A stretch of 64,000 nucleotides of DNA, from positions 42,082,769-42,146,768 of the forward strand of contig CM047428.1 of assembly GCA_026168455.1 (NCBI GenBank), read 5' to 3'. Position numbers and translations under genes: made by a program. This DNA is from Theocolax elegans. Its lineage: Eukaryota > Arthropoda > Insecta > Hymenoptera > Cerocephalidae. The notes under the pieces are model-generated. The model ran no database searches, was not told where the DNA came from, and saw only the letters and a list, made by a program, of their open reading frames with translations. Below are positions 46,728-59,031 of this stretch, piece after piece; positions within the stretch are counted from its first letter, which is position 1; each line of letters starts with the position of its first letter.

Positions 46728-47390
46728 GTAGAAACATTGTTCAGTTCAGAAGGAGAGGCCACATTCTCTGAAAATGGATCCTTACCAACTCTAGGATAGA
46801 TTTCTACTATAAAAATATGAAGAAAGGCGAAGTTTAGAATCCAATGCCCTTTTTACGATAGATATAAGAAAATAAGGAAAAATTCGTTGAAAAAATCTTT
46901 GATTTTAAGTGCGTATAACTCAGAAACAATTAAAGATGTACATTTAAACCAAATTTTAGAAAAAAGCTGTGATCGAGTAGATACGTTTTAGGAAAAAGGA
47001 AGATGAAATATCTTGATCTGGTCGAAAGTTATGGAAGAAATACAAATTAAACGAATTTCTATCGAAAATTTAGCATTACAACTTTATGATTTCTTCAGGC
47101 CAAAATTTCGTCTAATTCTTATTTTTTCCATAACTTTTGACCAAATTAAGATATTTGAGCTTCTTTTTTTCAAAATATATCTACCTAAACTCAGTTTTTT
47201 TTTAAATTTAGTTTGAATATACATCTTCATCTATTTCCGAGTTATAAGTAACCAAAGTTAAGGAATTTTTTCTCGGGCTTTCTTCATATTTTAATAGTAG
47301 GTATCATATCCTAGAGTTTGGTAAGGATCCGTTTTCCAGAGGGTGTGGCCTCTCCTTGTCGCAAGAGATATCACGCATTGTTCAGAAAAT
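46728..47390. repeat. imperfect fold-back (mirror)
   Basis: Reverse complement of 12718-13350. Its left part (to about 47000) carries many single-base losses compared with the left arm of the window; its right part is nearly identical. Confidence 0.65.
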
Positions 47391-47415
47391 AGCAGTTCAT
47401 GGACCTGAAGTTCAG

Positions 47416-47621
47416 AGGCCTGCGGTGGCTCGGTCGGTAGGGCGTCGGGCTCGTAATCTGGAGGTCCCAGGTTCGATTCCCGGCCCCGGCCGATTGATAC
47501 AAACACCACTGGGGAATGTATTTTCACCAAGTGCTTTCTTCACCAAGACATCGTATGACCTCCGTCGCTGATTGGCACCGAAATGGGAGCATAAAAAAAG
47601 CGACGTTAAAATATAAAAAAA
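47416..47621 (+). mobile_element. SINE family 2, copy a (mirror)
   Basis: Reverse complement of 12467-12672; the tRNA-Thr-like head is at the left and the AGCGACGTTAAAATA tail at the right. Confidence 0.8.
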
Positions 47622-48441
47622 AAAAGTTCATAGACCTTACACCGTAGTAGGAGAAATACAGCTGTGCGCAAGCACACACTTGCGAATATCAGTTCTACCG
47701 TAATCTCTCTAGAGGCGTGGAACGCGGTGACTAATGACACGCGATCAAGCAGCTCAATAGGCCGTATGATGTTGATTGTAGTAATTTAGTTAATTTTATA
47801 CACATACAGGTAACTTTTGTGAAATCCTATAAATCTCCGTGTATAGTACGCACCTTAGCACGTTCTTATTTCTGGAGTAATGATGTTGTGGATAGTTGTT
47901 CGGCATATAATCGAATAAGTTACCGTTATTTCCGTGTTTGGTGATGTATCATTACATGGATCATGGGAAAATTAATCAACCCATTAATGTCCAAATGGAC
48001 AATTTTTTTTCGATTTTCATAGTTGAAAAATAAACCTAAATTAGTAACAAAACATTTAGTTATGAAGTGGTCCCTGGATTAAACAGATCAAAATTGGTGG
48101 TCACACCAATAATGTCAGGTGGTCTACTTTTTTCATAAGATGTTCATGAAGGTCTATCATAGGTCCATCTAAACAAGAGTAAATTGTATTAACCAACGGA
48201 TTCAATATAATACCAAGAATCTTAGTTTCCTCGTAACCAAATCGTGGATATGTACTTCTCTCGGATCTAACGATAAATCAAGGGTCGTCACTCTCACTAC
48301 ACAGAAAATCATCTTTATAGGTTTATCTTATGATAAACTATTTTGTATTCATTTAACTATTTTGTATTCATTTATAAATCGTATGGATATGATAATATTT
48401 ACATTTCCAAAGGAGAATACTCATTAAATACAATAAAGATA

Positions 48442-48877
48442 GAGCCGCGGTGGCTCATGGGTAGAGCTCCCGACTCTTACACCGAGAGTCGTGGTTTCGA
48501 TCCCAGACGTGTACCTCTGAAAATTTTTTCATGTGCATTTTTCGAACACCGCGACTCAGTGGCTCGGCGTGTCACTATAATGTGACGCCAGTTCAGGTGC
48601 ACGTGCGTTTCGTGCACTTGTCAGTGCATGAGAGGCACGGGCATCTGAACTATAGGGAACGTTAGGGACGCGAAGATGTAAAGAGGATCGCGGTGGTTCC
48701 ATCGGGAGGACAGGAAACTGTATTTATTAGACTAATTACAGTGACCAATGATATCTTCCGATGTACACAAGCACCACTGTTTCAACTACATGTGCTTTGT
48801 TTACAGACACACCGTTCACCTCCGTCGCTGATTAGCCCTGGCAGCATAAATAGAGCGACGTTAAATAACAAAAAAAA
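48442..48877 (+). mobile_element. SINE family 1, copy a (mirror)
   Basis: Reverse complement of 11211-11646, with target duplication ACAATAAAGATA at 48430-48441 and 48878-48889. Confidence 0.85.
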
Positions 48878-48921
48878 ACAATAAAGATATATCTATGTAT
48901 ATAGTAAATGTGTATATATAC

Positions 48922-48985
48922 AAATTAATTAATATTTTTATCGGTCTTACAGTCAATTAAGACCGATAAAAATATTAATTAATTT
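48922..48985. repeat. perfect inverted repeat with 8-base loop (mirror)
   Basis: Same 28-bp arms as 11103-11166, here with the loop in the opposite sense (CAGTCAAT). Confidence 0.9.
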
Positions 48986-48989
48986 AGTT

Positions 48990-51464
48990 ATACTACAGTC
49001 GACATAAGTAATATTTTATTAGTGTATATACATATACATTTAATTTTAAAAATGAAACTTTAACCGTCAATTGTAAATTTCCTTCCATTTCCTTAAATAT
49101 TATTTTTTATAAATGAATATTATAATTAAAAGTTTACGATCAATGTATGATTTGCACTTTCCCAGTTGTTCCCATACATGTGGGCACCCTCCTTCATTCT
49201 CATCTTGTTTGTTACCGGCAATTGCAGTATTGACGCTACTAGTACTGTCGGTACTACTTACTGTTAAATCTATCTCTAGAGGTTCTACTGCAACTACTAC
49301 TGTACTATCGCAGCTACTAGTACAGCTGTTATATATTCATTGCTTACACTTATGAAAATTTTCACTCTCAGAATGATTAAAATATGTCAGTGTAAAAGAG
49401 GTACGTTAAATAGTCTCGAAAACCTTACGGACACATTTAATAATCACAAAGTCGTTGATTGTGTGTAAAACAGTTATATGTAAAAAACTATATGCATGAT
49501 TTCCTGAATATTACAAAAAAAATAGTAGATCTTATGCTTTTTATGAAACATTTTGCGCGCTAGTTGATGGTTTTGATCATTCTGTTATCTTATTGCATGT
49601 GAAGTAATCGAAAACGTCCTGCCTGAGGAATAAACTAATCGTATCAGTATTTATATCTCAATCTAAAAAGAGTTTTGTAGACTCAATACCCATACTCTAC
49701 CACACTTTGTACAAATATGCCAATCTTGCAGTTTGCCGATACTTAATGCGTGCCATTACATTTTTTGTCAAATGTGTTACGTTTGTTCTCACCATTATGA
49801 CTTTAACAATAATTATTGGCTAACGGAAGCTGTTAAGACACCTCGGTGCATCTTCTTAAATACTTTCACAATCTGATCTATATGGTTGAGTGTATTATTA
49901 TATTATACATATTATCATATTTTCCAAAATACTTATTCTGATTGTAACACTAACGACCAATCTACTGCTTAATTTCGATGAGCCTGACGCCATTGTTAAA
50001 TATGTACATACAAATGTTTCTAGGGATCTTCTTAATCACGTTATAGTGTTTTCTGGGTATAAAATAGTCAAAACTGGATATGTAGCTGTAGGTATACCCT
50101 GAATGATTTAGTCATACAATCCTCGTGTAGTTCAAGGTTTTCATTCTCATGATTGTTAGCTCGTTGTACGAATTCTCACAAAAAGTACATATGCGCTAAA
50201 AATCGCGTGATCAGCAGAACGTATTTCTCGCGCATAGGAATCAAAATTCCCAATACTTAAACACCCATACCTTGTTGCAACGTGGGCGCATAATGAGTCT
50301 TGACAGATAAAATAGCTTATTGTAAAATGAATTTCCGTAATGAATACATTATAGAAATCTTAACTGTTAGGTGGAGGGAGTGGGTGTCATGTGAGGTTGA
50401 AGTAAAGAATATTGCGATTTGTCGAATAAACGCGTTAGAGGTACGAATACGATAGAGTGGGACGGGGGTCATCAGTAAACGAATTTTGTTCTTTAGTACA
50501 TGAGAAGTGTAATAGTTGTTTGGGTGTGAGCAGGGCCCACACTTTGGTTAGACAAATCAACCCCAGTAGATCGCGTTCTTTAGAGAGAAACGACTCAGAG
50601 ATACATATAGAAAATATAAGAGGCAGAGTCATTAATAAAAGTTTTTTTCTGATACATGATATTTTGATGTGACATACACACTTTGGTGCAGCTCGCGCTG
50701 CTATTGTCCCTACCATCATCCTCCTCCGTCACAACTGTCCCCTACTGCCCCACCCGCAATATAGAGTGCCACAATTGCTCCAGGAGTGGAAGGTTGCTGT
50801 GTATATCCATAGTGTGGTATTTACTACGTATAAGCGAAACAGTGTCTGGTTTCCATAAACTTTGCATATGTAAAGATTAAATATAATGATTAATTAATTA
50901 CATTTATTCATATGATTTAAAATAAACATGATTTACCAGAGTGCGAATCGAAAATGTAAGTCGCGAGAGAAGCGAGCGTTTTTGCTAGGACAAATTAAAA
51001 ATATAATATTGTAATGATGTTGTATAGGAAAAATATCAGGAGTTATCTTAATTTAAAAGGACTCCACACAAACTTTATAAGAATGCGCTTCCGATTAAAT
51101 TGCCCCAAACTTTGGTAAGTTTGTAGTATTGAGAGCACAAAGTTTAAAATTCAATTTTTAGAGTTATTTTAAGATCGTGAAGGTTGTCATTTACTAGTGC
51201 ATTTCTGTGGACGGTATAAAGAAAACTATTTATACAAATATTCCTCGAACTGAAGAAGGGCATTCTGTGGTGACATCATACGACTTCTATTAATTAAAAG
51301 ATGAAACGAGAATTTATCATTACTTTTATTTCTTCTGCCAAAACTAAGAATTTCCATTTAAAAATAGGTTTGACCTTCAAATGACCTTTATTATTGACCT
51401 TAAGGTCGCAGTGAAGCTCAAAGCTAAACAAACATTAATTACTAATAAAATATGATAATATGAA
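48990..51464. other. mirror of the 8.6-11.1 kb gene-poor spacer
   Basis: No recognisable gene. A small difference from the left arm near 49895-49915 (a shorter ATAATATGTATAATATGTATAAT run) is a microsatellite-type change. Confidence 0.35.
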
Positions 51465-52753
51465 TTAACCTTTTAAGGATGGGACTAGTCGCTATATCGA
51501 CTACTTTGGTATCATATTATTTTGGAATTGTTTCGGGGGTAACATTATATGTTGAATACAGGAATAGTGATTTCAAGGTCAAATTTTTTATTCGGTATTT
51601 CCACTTGAAAATTGGAATACCAACGTATTTTAATGCTTTGAATACGAAACAAATAGTGTTGCGTTTGCGTTAACTATTAATTACTATTAGTTTCTTGGCA
51701 AATAACAGTTATTTTTTCTTGCAAAAGATCTTTTATTGATAATATTCTTATTATTTCATCATTCTTTTATTTACTAAGTTGTCAAAAATTTGTGCATAGA
51801 TGAAAGCCTAGTATTATGGAAAGGCAGACTTCGATTCAAGCAGTATATATATATATTCCTTTAAAAAGAAATCGGTTTGGCATCAGCTTTTTTGAATTAG
51901 TAGACTGTAAGACTTGATTCATTTTGGGTTTTAATGTCTACACTGGCACTGATACTGATAATCAGAAGTTTGATTTGGGTGTTACTGGGGATATTGTCGC
52001 TCATTTCTTACAACCTTATTTTTGCAAGGGTCATGTCATATACATAGATAACTGGTATACATCTCCCATATTGGCAGAATTTTTTCATGATCGCTATACA
52101 GGAATGTGTGGCACAGTAAGAACAAATAAAAAAGGAATGCCAAAATTAGGTGAAGTTTAAGTTGCTCACAATAATTTGTGGATGACAATCAGGTGAAAAG
52201 AAAAGCGTAGTGTTTACATGCTTACAACTGTGCACAAACCTGAGTTATGTAACACTGGCAAAAAACACTTTCGAACCGATGAGGATATTATAAAATAGCA
52301 CGATGCATCCATGAATACAACCAAAATATGGGTGGTGTTGACAATGAAGATAGACAATTGTCTATAACCGAAACAGTTAGAAAAACAATGAAATGGTATC
52401 GCAAGTTATTTTTCCATCTTATTGATCTAAGTTTATCTAATGCTCATTCTTTATATAAAATGAGAAATGAAGGACCAATGCCCTTTCCTTTATTTCGCAT
52501 ATCGGTTGTTAGATCATTATTGAAATTGGATAATACTAATGATAGTATTTCTCGTCTTGTTAGCCCTCCTACTTGATTAGTTGGTCGTCATTTTCCAAGG
52601 TTTGCTACAAGTCGAAGGTGTCACTTGTGTGCTTTACGTAAAATTACTAGTCGAACAAAATACATGTGCTGATTGTGATATTCCTTTATGCGTAGCTCCA
52701 TGTTTTGAAGAATATCACACAAAAGAGACATTATTCAAAAGTTAAATATTTAA
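51465..52753 (+). mobile_element. piggyBac element B, partial (mirror)
   Basis: Mirror of 7330-8620: TTAA (51465-51468), CCTTTTAAGGATGGGA tip, then the truncated transposase and TTAA at 52750-52753. The part of B that lies beyond element A in the left arm (2374-2940) is not present here. Confidence 0.8.
51783..52745 (+). pseudogene. piggyBac-like transposase B (mirror copy)
   Basis: Same fragments as 7338-8302: VIYIDNWYTSP (about 52040), MGGVDNEDRQLS (from 52328), KTMKWYRKLF helix, and cysteine-rich C-terminus to TAA 52743-52745. A two-base loss in the cysteine-rich part (near 52666) is an additional break relative to the left copy. Confidence 0.8.
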
Positions 52754-53473
52754 CCTTTTGACTGGGGGGTGGTCGATATATCGACCACTTAAAATATACA
52801 ACATATTTAATGTTTTTAGATCAATTTTGATGTTTTAAATGTATATAAAATAGTTTTATAATTCCTCAAAATATTATTCACCTTGAAAATAGGTATTTCA
52901 AGGTCAAATTTCATCCCTAGTAGAAGCGCGAATTTTAGAGTGATTTCTTTCGTAATTTTATATACTGTTTATAAAAAATACTTTAATACATCACTGCGGT
53001 ATCCTTAACCTTGAAAATTTACAGTCAAGGTCATATTGTATTTTATTTGCATAAGCGAAAGTTCGATCTAGCTTTTTAGCGTTATTGATGAGGCCAAAAC
53101 GGGAAAAAAAGTAAAAAAATCCTAAAATTATCTTTGTTCATGAAAATGTCTATTTCGCGATAAAATTTTAGTTTCCAAAACAAAACATCGAGCTTCAACC
53201 TTATTTTTCAAGGTTAAGGATACCGCAGTGATGTTTTAAAGTATTTTTTATAAACAGTATATAAAATTACGAAAGAAATCACTCTAAAATTCTTGCTTCT
53301 ACTAGGGATGAAATTTGACCTTGAAATACCTATTTTCAAGGTGAATAATATTTTGAGGAATTATAAAACTATTTTATATACATTTAAAACATCAAAATTG
53401 ATCTAAAAACATTAAATATGTTGTATATTTTAAGTGGTCGATATATCGACCACCCCCGCAGTGAAAAGGTTAA
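52750..53473. mobile_element. piggyBac-derived fold-back with two like ends
   Basis: Flanked by TTAA (52750-52753 and 53470-53473). Both ends are the right-hand end of piggyBac A: CCTTTTGACTGGGGGG with palindrome at the left, and the inverted CCTTTTCACTGCGGGGG with palindrome at the right. Internal sequence is about 450 bases of that end followed by about 260 bases of the same end in reverse, meeting at 53208. No coding sequence. Two inverted like ends would make a hairpin-shaped MITE-like element, or it may be an assembly joint. Confidence 0.65.
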
Positions 53474-55089
53474 CTGCTATTTGTTTGTTACCCACAAAAA
53501 ACATGTGTAGTATTTTGAATGTGTAAATCAATTTAACAAAAATTGTTAAATAAAGAAGATAGCAATATTTGTGGTATTGATCGCGTAATAACAATTAAAA
53601 TAAATTCAAAAATTATGATAAGAAGAAATATTGACGTAACTATTGGTTTAGTTAATGGTACTGTTGCTAAAGTCATTTTGGTATCAGAAGATAAAGATGG
53701 TGAATGTACAAAGATACATATTAAATTACAAAATGGTCAGGAACATTCACTTGAACGACTGGAATTTAAATTTGTTGTTATGGATAGAATTTGTATAATT
53801 CGCAATCAATTTCCTATTTGCAACAGTTATGGAATAACTATTCATAAAAGTCAAGGTCTAAGATTAGATAATGTTGTTGTAGATGCAGGTAATAAAATAT
53901 TTACTTTTGGTCAAGTTTACGTTGCTTGCTCGCGTGTTACGACAATGGAGGGTTTACATTTAATTAATTTTGATCCATCGGAAATTATTGCTGATGTAGC
54001 TGCTGTTCTAGAATATAATAGATTAATACAATGTTTTCGTTTAATCTTAAAGAATTAGCAATTCCAGACGGAAAACTTGGACGTTGCCTTAAAAATAATA
54101 TGGTCAAAGATGTTCAATGGACTCTTACATCCAATTTCTCTATTGGTGATGAAAATTCTTATTTAAATTATTTGAGAGACTACTGTTGGAATATTTTTGG
54201 AATACCTAATTCTGATTTCGTTTCTTGTTATACCAATTCTAGTATTCAAAGTTTGTTTCATTCGGTAACAGTAAGGAGAGCCCTTACGCAATTAAAAACT
54301 TTTGATCCATTAAAAACTGTTTTTGATCAATACATTTCCTGAAACGAAATCAACGTTTCCGATTTAAGAAAATACGTTGGAGCAAAATATAGTTTATTGG
54401 AGCAACAAGATGCATCAGAATGTTTATTACATTTTTTGTAACAAATCTCCTTTTTTGCAAAACATATTACAATTTGATTTAACTTCATTACACTATATCT
54501 TGGCTGTGATGACAAAATTGTAAGTAGTACCTTCAATTACATTTTGATACTCAATTTACCTGAACATACAAATACTTTTTGTACTTTACAACAAGTCTTG
54601 AATCACAATATAGGAAATTGGTTACAAGTTGTAATACAAATGGTTGTAAATGTAAAAAACTTCAAAACATGGAAGTACGATTAAAAAGTACTTTATTAAT
54701 AATTCAGTTAGTTATATTTACACTTGAAAATAACAAGGTTTTAAAATTAAAAAGTTATGGAATTAATGTAATTCCAAAATCTAATGTAACTATTGCGAAA
54801 AAAAAACTGTTGTGAGTGGAATCTTTCATAATGGTGATTCTATTGAAAGCGGTCATTATACAAATATGTTACGTCAAAATAATAATCAGTGGTTTAAAAT
54901 AAAAGATCTGATAATTCAAAGAAAACAATGGCCAAAACTGTTTAATCTAATCTACTCTATTACAGAAATTACATTTTCATCGTAAGTATTTAAAAAAAAT
55001 TTATCATTTATTATATTAAATTTTTAACATCAAATTTTAGGAATAAAAAGTATTTTGAAATAACACCTTCCACGAATACACAAGTATAA
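53473..55089 (+). pseudogene. PIF1-type helicase C-terminal half joined to USP, longest copy
   Basis: Coding traces start against the TTAA of the piggyBac end (AICLLPTKNM, 53476 on), shift, then run open from 53543 to 54058. This part has IMIRRNIDVTIGLVNGTVAKVI, motif V (GITIHKSQGLRLD) and motif VI (TFGQVYVACSRV), as in PIF1/Helitron helicases. A +1 change near 54045 leads into the USP part (frame 54031-54342): Cys box with catalytic Cys codon 54226-54228, a TGA, QQDASEC (about 54400), two further indels against copy 1, and His box (His codon 54854-54856). The GTAAGT donor near 54982 is kept. Walker A/B motifs are missing, removed where the piggyBac end sits. Non-functional as seen, but the domain order is clear. 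Confidence 0.8.
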
Positions 55090-55246
55090 TGATAATTGTT
55101 AACTGATAAAACAAATATCTTTATTTCTTGCTTCTATCTTTTTTTCTACTTAAAAAAACTTCAAATTTTCAACAACTTAAAATTTGGTTTTAAAAAGTAG
55201 ATTGCGACGAGCACGTACATTAAGATAGCTCCGCGATAAACACGTG

Positions 55247-55367
55247 CCAAGAGTCACGGGTTCAACGATCCCACTATAAATAGCCAAGAGTCACGGGTTC
55301 AACGACCCCGCTATAAATAGCCAAGAGTCACGGGTTCAACGACCCCGCTATAAATAGCCAAGAGTCA
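55247..55367. repeat. 37-bp minisatellite, three units plus partial
   Basis: Same as 31895-32015, offset by 23,352. Confidence 0.9.
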
Positions 55368-55900
55368 TTGACCGCTCTCTGCCCACTACTGCGCCGACCT
55401 TCATTGACCTTGTTCGGAGTGGGGGAGCCGTGTTCTACGCATGCGCGTTTTCGCGAACGAGGTATATAAGCCACACCGAAACTCGCTAGAGGCAGTCTGC
55501 AACGGGTAACAGGACCGACCTGATCGTGAGTACACGTTCAGGATTCCTCCTTTAGCCTTTGGGCAGACACCTGGGCTACGTTCGTGAGCACACGTTCGTA
55601 AATCAGTTACCGTACCGTTATTCGCTATCACCTCGTGAGCACACGTGGCAGACATCCAAACTCGGGTAATCCACGAGTCCCGTGAGGATCGGGGATTCCG
55701 AGACAAACACCACTCCAGAGGTCCTGGAACGAATTACAAATGAAATTAATATTTACTTATGCGTTTACATCTGGAGAGAGCTCGAATTGGTTTGTAGTAC
55801 TTTCAATAGATTGCTCTTCACTGAGGTCATCGGTGCTTGTGTTAATTGTTGCCATTTATTATCGAGTTGTGTAGATGTGATTGATATTGTTAAGTTGTTT

Positions 55901-56505
55901 ATAATGGTATTTTGACTATATTTATCGCAGTGTTTAGCTAAGTGTCCTTCCGATTGCACGCAAACAGGTTAAGATATCTGATGATATATCCAATAATTAG
56001 TTTCATCATGATAAATTTGTATAGAGTGGGGGAGTCTATTCATGTCTTCTAGGTGAATGTAAACTTGACGTCTAAAACTTATGACATATGTATACCCTTA
56101 ATTTGGTAAGCCTACTTTTACAAACGTAACCGAAGAATTCCTTCGAATACCTAGTTTATCTATTGTGTCTTCGAAGTGCGAGTGTGGAATAGAAAGATAT
56201 ACATGCGATAATATAATTATTTTGTACTTTGTGAGAACTGGTCTGAGTTCTAAGTCGGTATTGTCTATGTTTATGGTTGTGTATTTACCTGTGATGTTAT
56301 AAACAATTTCCTTAGAAGCGAGAAAGATACAAATGCGTCCGTTGGAAATTCTGGAGGAGAATCTAATATTTGAAGGATCGGTGATGCTTCCAATGGCGAA
56401 AATGTATTCTTTTAGTGGGATACCATCTTTTGCTTGGATGACGATAGCTTGGTCCTTTTTTCGAAAGGCGCTGCTTTGAGTGTCGGTGGCGTAGCTGATA
56501 CTTTA
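55901..56505 (-). pseudogene. zinc-knuckle ORF1/gag-like relic, copy 4
   Basis: Same as 32549-33152. Additional one-base losses near 55857 (TTTTATTA run) and 55963 (AAAAC run) compared with the other copies. Confidence 0.6.
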
Positions 56506-56991
56506 AGTTGGTGTTAACTTTGGTATTCGAAATTCTTGATAGGAACTAGCGCCATCGCACCCTTTCCTCAGCACCATGGTGGCCAGTTCTTAAAATAAGC
56601 TAGTACAGTTGCCCAGCCTCGCAATATGTATCCCTTTCACTATCTATTCATCCGTATAAGAAAAATTATACAAATTGTGTTTACACGTGTAACACGTATA
56701 CTGTATGTTTACACACCGCACTGCTCGAAAATACGTCTGCTCTTGACGATAGTCAAAGGGGAACTGGTGGCAAATTATTAACGTATTATTTCCCGAAAGC
56801 CTGGAGTTGTCTGTTAAAACTTGGGTTAATTTTTCATTTATTTTTCCTTTTGAAATATGTTAATAATTAAAAGAATAAAATTTTATATTGGAATGTTGAA
56901 ATTTGTATTGGTTCTTGGAATAGATCAAATAAAATTTAAATTTGCAACACTTTATTATATTACTGATTTTTCGAAATAATTTTAATTCACT

Positions 56992-58020
56992 TGTGACGTG
57001 CCAACCTTTCTTTGGGTTTTACCGTTACTATAGATTTTGCTGCTTGTTATTAGATTAGATGTAAGTTAGGTACGAAACCATCTTCGCATCTATATCTTGT
57101 TGCAGACTTATTAATCCGGGTTTTATGTGTAAATTGAGACACATTATATTAGCACACATTGGCTATTATAACTGGAGTGTGTATTTGAGTATATTAATTA
57201 TATATATTTTGTATGTATTATACACATTTCTATCACCACGCATTGGGCCATAGAAATGGTAGTGTGTGATTTAATAATACTTAAATGAATAACTATAAAT
57301 TTTATATATATATTTACAATATTTATTTATTTAATTTCATTACAAATCCTTATAATAAAAGGACTTGTACTAATAAAACTATGAAATCTAATGTAAATGC
57401 TACGAAGGCTTATCTATCAAATGAATGTTGTATATAAATTTCCGTCCTTTATATACTATTTTTACCTCATTAGTACAAGTCCTTTTTAACCATTTTTCCT
57501 TATATTTTACATCAACTTCGTATTTTGATTTTTTATTTTAAATCATATTTTCTTTCTTGTTTCTATATACATGTAATATTATCTAAAATTCTAATTATTT
57601 ACAAGAAATAATTGCATATTTATTTTCATATCCTATGCATTTTTGTAATTAATTTCTGTTTTGCCGTAAAATTAAAAATTAAATTCTTTTTTATACATTT
57701 TAAATTGAATATTTGTATTAATTTTATTGTGTAATAATATTCTATTTACAATTAATTATTCATTTAATTATAAAATATTTATTTTTAGTATAACTGCAAT
57801 TGCATTTTATATTTCTAAATTTGCGCTTTAAATCGTGACACGCTATAATTCTAAGAATTTACATGTTAGTCAATTTCAGCTGACAATATTCTTGTGGATA
57901 TTTACATTTATATATAGTTCATTGATCTTTCTAAGAAATCTATTTTGATGCCCTATATCCTCTTATATAAAATTACGTATTTATGAAATAATATAATTAT
58001 ATGTAGTTGTATACGTCACA
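56992..58020 (-). repeat. 3' LTR of copy 3
   Basis: 1029 bp, short form with the 231-bp deletion; nearly identical to 33641-34668. The polypurine tract follows at 58021-58033. Confidence 0.95.
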
Positions 58021-59031
58021 TTACCCCCCCTTAAATAATATTTAAATTTAACTAAATTTTAATATTATTTAATATATTATAAGCATTATTATTTTTTTTT
58101 ATATTTTTATTACTTCACACAATTTATAAATATTATGTTGATCATTTGACAGTTATCATACAATAGACAGCTGTCTCAATCATACATAATTTCTTATAGG
58201 TGGTTTCTATTTCTACTGAATAATAACATTTTTTTTCTTTGTTTTCAATTTAGTTTTATTTATTTTTGTATATTTTTTTTATAAGTTCTATTTCTTTTTT
58301 CTTTTTGTTTATTTCTTTTTCTGCCTCATTTATTAATTTATTAAATTTCTCTTGGAGTGGCGTCCATTCTCCTTTCCTCTTTTTTGCTAAAAAAAAATAT
58401 TTTTTCTTTTATTAGATAATTTGATAGACATCATTTATTAGACCTCTATCTCAATCTATATATATATATATATATATACCTAAAGGTTCCGGCACATATT
58501 CCTCCACCGCTGGTTTGGTGGAACGAGTTGTTCTCACCGGAAGACGAGCTGTGATAGTTCTTAATTTAGGGTCCGTCCTGTCCTTAGGTTTCGTTTGTGT
58601 CCATTTGTTACTTTTTTGTACCTTTAAAGTTTGGGTATATACCCCTGGACGGTAAAATGACCCCTCATCTTCTCGGTGAAAACCTTCCTCGCTGGCCGTC
58701 TTTTTTCCTTTTGTATCTATGTCGATTTATCCATGATTACTAGTTAAACTTGAGTTTTGAGTCTTATTTATACTTGTTTTGCAAAACTTTGCACCTTTCT
58801 CTTTTGAACAATATTCTTAGAAATTATTTGTTTTGATACCCAATTTCCAGAAATCTTCGTTATTTAGTTTGATTTAACTTATAATAATGGTTATATATAT
58901 ATTAATTTTCTTGGAATATATATTTTAAAAATCCTAAATTTATATAAAATGTTTCAAATTTAATTCTATTTTATAAAAAATTTTTGTTTTCTTTTCTTTA
59001 TCCACAAAATATTGTTAACTTTACAAAAAAA

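Larger units (their letters stand above)
31298..53208 (-). repeat. right arm of the 22-kb inverted duplication
   Basis: Mirror of 6874-28807. Most stretches match base for base; differences are chiefly single-base run-length changes, with a dense patch at about 45.8-47.0 kb. It ends at 53208, where the piggyBac end sequence turns back on itself. Confidence 0.95.
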
